In this document: positions 61,108-64,000 of the stretch, piece after piece
Layout of the letters: the number at the start of each line of letters is the position of its first letter
How positions within the stretch are numbered: position 1 is the first letter of the stretch
Assembly (NCBI GenBank): GCA_002347085.1
Contig: DDWW01000008.1
Location: 1 to 64,000, forward strand
Source of the DNA: Desulfobulbaceae bacterium UBA2276
Lineage (GTDB): Bacteria; Desulfobacterota; Desulfobulbia; Desulfobulbales; Desulfocapsaceae
Reading direction: 5' to 3'
DNA: 64,000 bases
The notes under the pieces: generated by a model
What the model saw: only the letters and a program-made list of their open reading frames with translations
Told to the model about the DNA's origin: nothing
The model's database searches: none
Position numbers and translations under genes: made by a program

Positions 61108-62264
61108 TTCTTTGTCGACTGCTCCGGCGAAACCCTGGCCTGGATTCCGTCTTTGAGGCCTGGTTGATCGATGGAGAGGACGACCTGTTCGCCTGGCTGC
61201 AACCCTTCGAGGATCTCGGTTTTATCCCAGTTGCTCAGTCCGGGCCGAATAGTTCGCTCTTCCAGACGACCTGTCTTGGGCTGATAGACATAGAGTTTGT
61301 TCCCCGGTAGCAGGGCCTGGGTAGGAATACGCAAGGTGTTGCTGCGTTCCTCAAGGATGATCTCGACATCGGCGCTGTATCCGGCCAGCAGGTTTTGCCC
61401 TTCTTTCAGATCGGTGAATTCCACCTCCACCTCGACGGTACGGGCCTGTTTCTCCAGATCCAGGACATAAGGGGCAACCCGCCGGACCCGGGCGGTAAAA
61501 TGCTGGTCAGCAAAGGCGTCCATGGTGACCCTGGCCCTGGCGTCCACCTTGACCTTGGCCGCGTCAACCTCATCAATGGGGGCAGTCACGTAGAAACAGG
61601 AGGTGTCGAGCAGTTCGATGGCAGGCAGGGTGGCAATCCCCGGCGGTGACGGGGTGACATATTCGTTCAGCTCCCCATGGATTTCGGCGATAATGCCGGC
61701 AAAGGGGGCCAGCAGGCGGGTTCGCTCCAGTTGGGCAGTGATGACAGCCATGCTGGCATCACTGGTCTCGGCTGTGGCCAGGGCGGCCTGATAGGTTAAC
61801 TCCTCGGCCTCGGCCAGGGTTTTGGCCTTGTCCAGGGTCTCTTCGGAGATGGCGGCAATCTGCATCAGGCGCTGGAGGCGCTTGGCCTCACGGTTGGAGC
61901 TTCCCGCCTGCACCCGGGCCGATTCCGCCTGGGCTCGGGCTGTTCTGGCTTCACTGGCCGCCAGTTGTTTTTCAGCCAGAAGGTCTTTGTTCCACAGTTC
62001 CAGCAGGAGCTGGCCTTGTTCAACCTTGTCACCTTTTTTTACGGCCAGGATGTTGAGCTGGCCGCCGATGGCGGGAGAGAGGTGGGCCTGACGGCAGGCC
62101 TTCAGGGTTCCGGCCCGGGTATTGGCCACAACCTTTTCGACAGCGCCTCGTTCCACCGGGGCGACAATAACCTCAATTTCCTTGGGAGAAAGGCGGTACC
62201 AGGCAATGGCGCCGACAAGCAGGAGAATGGTCAGGCTGATCCAGATGATACGGTATTGAGACAT
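61104..62264 (-). CDS. Periplasmic adaptor (MacA/HlyD family)
   Basis: This 386-residue membrane fusion protein starts with a membrane anchor (about residues 8-22). The lipoyl-like domain half-motifs are RAGTLKACRQAHLSPAIGGQ, LLLELWNKDLLAEKQLAASE and, after a coiled-coil hairpin (about 90-165), LLAPFAGIIAEIHGELNEYV. The C-terminus has beta-barrel and membrane-proximal domains ending GLQPGEQVVLSID. It would link the ABC permeases to a TolC-like outer channel, which is not in the window. It is the first gene of the four-gene operon. Confidence 0.92.
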   Translation of the reverse strand: MSQYRIIWISLTILLLVGAIAWYRLSPKEIEVIVAPVERGAVEKVVANTRAGTLKACRQAHLSPAIGGQLNILAVKKGDKVEQGQLLLELWNKDLLAEKQLAASEARTARAQAESARVQAGSSNREAKRLQRLMQIAAISEETLDKAKTLAEAEELTYQAALATAETSDASMAVITAQLERTRLLAPFAGIIAEIHGELNEYVTPSPPGIATLPAIELLDTSCFYVTAPIDEVDAAKVKVDARARVTMDAFADQHFTARVRRVAPYVLDLEKQARTVEVEVEFTDLKEGQNLLAGYSADVEIILEERSNTLRIPTQALLPGNKLYVYQPKTGRLEERTIRPGLSNWDKTEILEGLQPGEQVVLSIDQPGLKDGIQARVSPEQSTKK

Positions 62265-62708
62265 AATTTCTCCATTTCTAACATGGATGGGCCTGGCAAT
62301 GACTCAGGTTTTTGCGACTGGGGGTGAACAGCTTTTTAGTCTGTTATCTCATTTTCTAAATAGATCCTTTTCCGGGAATATCACATTATGGGCGCCCCGT
62401 CATTCTGGCCTCTGCCGTTCAGTTTGTCTTCTGGGGGAAAGTAGTCAATGGCACTGTGCAGCCTGACAATGTTTCATGCTCAATGTACTTTTCTACTATT
62501 ATGCGGGCATCGTCAAGGGAAAGTGGGACATCGGGAGGAATGCATTCAGTTTTCATGGTTTTGTGGCATTAGACTGCGGATAATAGGGGCGAGGTTCGTA
62601 CCAGGGTCATCCCTGGGCCCCGTTGTCTGAAATAATCCAGGGACTGGCTTCGGGATCTTTCTCCGTTTGTCATTGTTTATCACAAACGAACCCACAATCC
62701 AATTCACG

Positions 62709-62755
62709 CTGAACCAAATCAGTCAGGCCTAAAAAGAAATAATCAGGAATAAGAG
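62709..62755 (+). repeat. Direct repeat, right copy (decayed mtgA end)
   Basis: It aligns with 57844-57889: CTGAACCAAAT against CTGAAACAAAT, then GTCAGGCCT and AGAAATAA in both, then CAGGAA. It has no open frame of mtgA and no other mtgA sequence is obvious upstream. The match implies a duplication or an insertion event at this site. Confidence 0.55.
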
Positions 62756-62794
62756 AACCTGTAATTACTGGGGAATATATGTGTTGTCCAAGTT

Positions 62795-62838
62795 ACATAT
62801 TATGAGAGAGGCGCCGGAGCGTCTCTCTCATAATATGT
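62795..62838. repeat. Strong 44-base hairpin
   Basis: ACATATTATGAGAGAGGCGC pairs with GCGTCTCTCTCATAATATGT across all 20 positions, one as a G-T pair, around the loop CGGA. No T run follows on either strand. It lies about 120 bases beyond the stop of the cytochrome gene, so it may protect or end that transcript. Confidence 0.7.
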
Positions 62839-62957
62839 TCTGTGCGGGGAGGTTTTTGCTTAACAGCCCAAGAGCGGAACAGACGTTACGCTCTTGTTGC
62901 GCTTAAACCTTGCTTTGAATATTATGTGATTACAGTAAGTTAATTGTTGCTGAGATC

Positions 62958-64000
62958 TCAGTCACCAGAGTCACCCTGATGTGGCCCTTCACTTCTGTCA
63001 GGAGTGCCGGTATGGCAGACTGTGCAGGTATCAATGGTGCCGGCATGGCCTTGCAGGAGAATTGACTGGATGTTGTCATTTGGCTGTGTCGAAGGATATT
63101 CGGCATGCTGACTGCCATGGCAGGCCTGACAATAGATGCCTTGGTGTCCTTTAGAGAAACGGTATAAGGTGCCGCTGTTTTCACCGTGTGCCGCGTCGTG
63201 GCATTGGTCACAGCGAGGTTCGTCGATCCAGGGTCTGCGGTTTGAGTTTCCTACAGCCGCGAGGTTACCATGACAGTCATAACAGGTTTTTCCTGCCGCA
63301 AACATGGCTCCGCGCAGACATTTTGTCTGAGTGCCGGGATGACACTTGTAGCAGGTTCCTGTCATCGTCCCATCGTCAATGCCTACTTCGGCATGTCGTC
63401 CGTGGATGGCACTGGACAGGCTGGGAACGCCAGGTTTACCGGCGGTGCCCAGGGCGTTTGAGCTGTGGCAACTGGCGCAGAGCACAGGCCGTTGAGCCAT
63501 GAGGGTAGTAGCGTGCTTTTGATCATGGAGTGTGAGAATATTCTGTTTTACCACGCCGGTGGCAATACCACGATTGGCTGAACCGTTATTATTATGGCAG
63601 GCTGCACAGTTCATTTCGGTAGAAACAGGGGTAACGGTCTGGGTGCTGGCTAAAATGTTGCCGCTGCTGTCCTTGGCCACGACTTCAGCAACCTGATAGG
63701 GATACGGTGTTTTTAGATTGCTGTCCAGATATTCGGTGAGCGGGATACCCTCGGCAACGAAATGGTCTCCGGCCGCGGTCATCCGTCCACTGAGACCTTT
63801 GCCTTTGAGACCAATATTGGGGGTAAGGGGTTGTGATAAACCAAAAAGTTTTTGCGCGTATTGCCAGAAGTTTGTTTTATTATCAGAGCGGGTGTTTCCC
63901 AGTATTCGATATTCAACAATAATATTGGAGGTTGTAATGCTCGGTTCGTCACCCCGGCGAATAACCTGGGCCCACAGGTTGTTATAAGGGGGAAGAACGG
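62958..64000 (-). CDS. Multihaem cytochrome c (5' end outside the window)
   Basis: The frame is open from the right edge of the window to the stop at 62958, so the gene is cut at its 5' end. About 346 residues are visible. The first 70 form a non-haem domain (NNLWAQVIRRGDEP, FWQYAQKLFGLSQPL). The remainder has seven CXXCH motifs: CAACH, CASCH, CYKCH, CYDCH, CDQCH, CQACH and CTVCH. It is presumably exported and carries electrons between periplasmic or extracellular partners. The ATG at 63782 is internal and not the true start, because conserved sequence continues upstream. Confidence 0.88.
   Translation of the reverse strand, partial: VLPPYNNLWAQVIRRGDEPSITTSNIIVEYRILGNTRSDNKTNFWQYAQKLFGLSQPLTPNIGLKGKGLSGRMTAAGDHFVAEGIPLTEYLDSNLKTPYPYQVAEVVAKDSSGNILASTQTVTPVSTEMNCAACHNNNGSANRGIATGVVKQNILTLHDQKHATTLMAQRPVLCASCHSSNALGTAGKPGVPSLSSAIHGRHAEVGIDDGTMTGTCYKCHPGTQTKCLRGAMFAAGKTCYDCHGNLAAVGNSNRRPWIDEPRCDQCHDAAHGENSGTLYRFSKGHQGIYCQACHGSQHAEYPSTQPNDNIQSILLQGHAGTIDTCTVCHTGTPDRSEGPHQGDSGD

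Larger units (their letters stand above)
62265..62957. other. 693-base intergenic region
   Basis: This gap between the exporter operon and the cytochrome gene holds no convincing gene. A 60-codon plus-strand frame at 62448-62630 has no family features. It does hold a small hairpin (CCAGGG-TCAT-CCCTGG, near 62600), a decayed copy of the mtgA 3' end (62709-62755) and a 44-base hairpin (62795-62838). The exporter promoter should lie just above 62264, and the AT-rich stretch 62330-62360 is a candidate, but I could not fix its boxes. Confidence 0.6.

Noticed and set aside
62448..62630. 60-codon plus-strand frame in the 693-base gap
   Set aside because: It has no ribosome-binding site and no family features, and lies in otherwise decayed intergenic DNA.
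1..64000. CRISPR array, rRNA or tRNA genes, prophage
   Set aside because: I saw no regularly spaced direct repeats, no cloverleaf or rRNA signature and no phage structural genes on reading both strands by eye.

Overview
The window reads as a chromosomal segment of an anaerobic deltaproteobacterium (Desulfobacterota), most likely of the Desulfobulbales type. Four observations support this. The genome uses the futalosine menaquinone genes mqnB and mqnD. It encodes RNase Y and a RemA/DUF370-YicC-Gmk cluster. It has full Gram-negative envelope genes (bamD, pal, skp, lolA, rfaE1). It also has AmmeMemoRadiSam, DUF3786, NIL-ferredoxin and multihaem cytochrome c proteins. No rRNA, tRNA, CRISPR array, phage or intact insertion sequence was seen. 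The taxonomic call is inference from gene content only.

Layout. 1-3.5 kb: a COG2187-type kinase split from its usual ATPase partner, a NIL-domain ferredoxin and an acyltransferase. 3.7-10.8 kb: bamD, trxB, trxA, an FmdB zinc ribbon, queA, mqnB-mqnD and a fused mobB-mobA gene. 10.8-17.8 kb: a CorC/HlyC protein, a decayed 3' end of glutamate dehydrogenase, bpt (ate)-amrS, a pseudouridine synthase, DUF1456, a small lipoprotein and a YihY/BrkB protein. 17.8-22.6 kb: a signalling block holding a hybrid histidine kinase broken by one frameshift, an HDOD protein, a short MoaE-like protein and a membrane-bound lytic transglycosylase. 22.7-28.4 kb: a Nudix hydrolase, zapB-like and zapA genes, a structured non-coding gap (possible 6S RNA), rny, tyrS and a Fur-family regulator. 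28.6-32.8 kb: an uncharacterised radical SAM protein with a small coupled partner, and glycogen phosphorylase. 33.0-39.3 kb: pal-skp, DUF3786, rfaE1, yicC, remA, gmk and rlmB. 39.5-45.3 kb (minus strand): a CsgG-like lipoprotein, an S1-repeat protein and a coupled radical SAM-lolA-murI operon. 45.5-50.7 kb: dmeF-marR behind a palindromic operator, mutM with a phosphopantetheinyl transferase, cvpA and a TIGR04282/TIGR04283 glycosyltransferase pair. 50.8-57.9 kb: a UPF0280 protein, phosphomannomutase, a Kef-type antiporter, DUF3124, manC and mtgA. 58-62.3 kb: a MacAB-like ABC exporter operon with two permeases. 63-64 kb: a multihaem cytochrome c gene running off the window.

The most notable non-genic signal is a dispersed repeat of about 105 bp. 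Its left end is TTTAGGAGCCGTTACGAAAT, its centre CGTTACGGCTCCTTATGCCG and its right end is near ACAACGGCTTA. At least eleven full, shortened or decayed copies occur here, nearly all between genes and several touching stop or start codons. Three lie in tandem at 34157-34539. The copies can fold into large hairpins. They look like a non-autonomous (MITE/REP-like) element that has shaped gene ends in this genome.

Other second-look items are a radical SAM/B12-like enzyme with CX4CX2C spacing and no visible precursor peptide, a decayed direct repeat flanking the ABC exporter operon, a perfect 54-bp palindrome between tyrS and the Fur gene, and an inverted-repeat operator before dmeF-marR.
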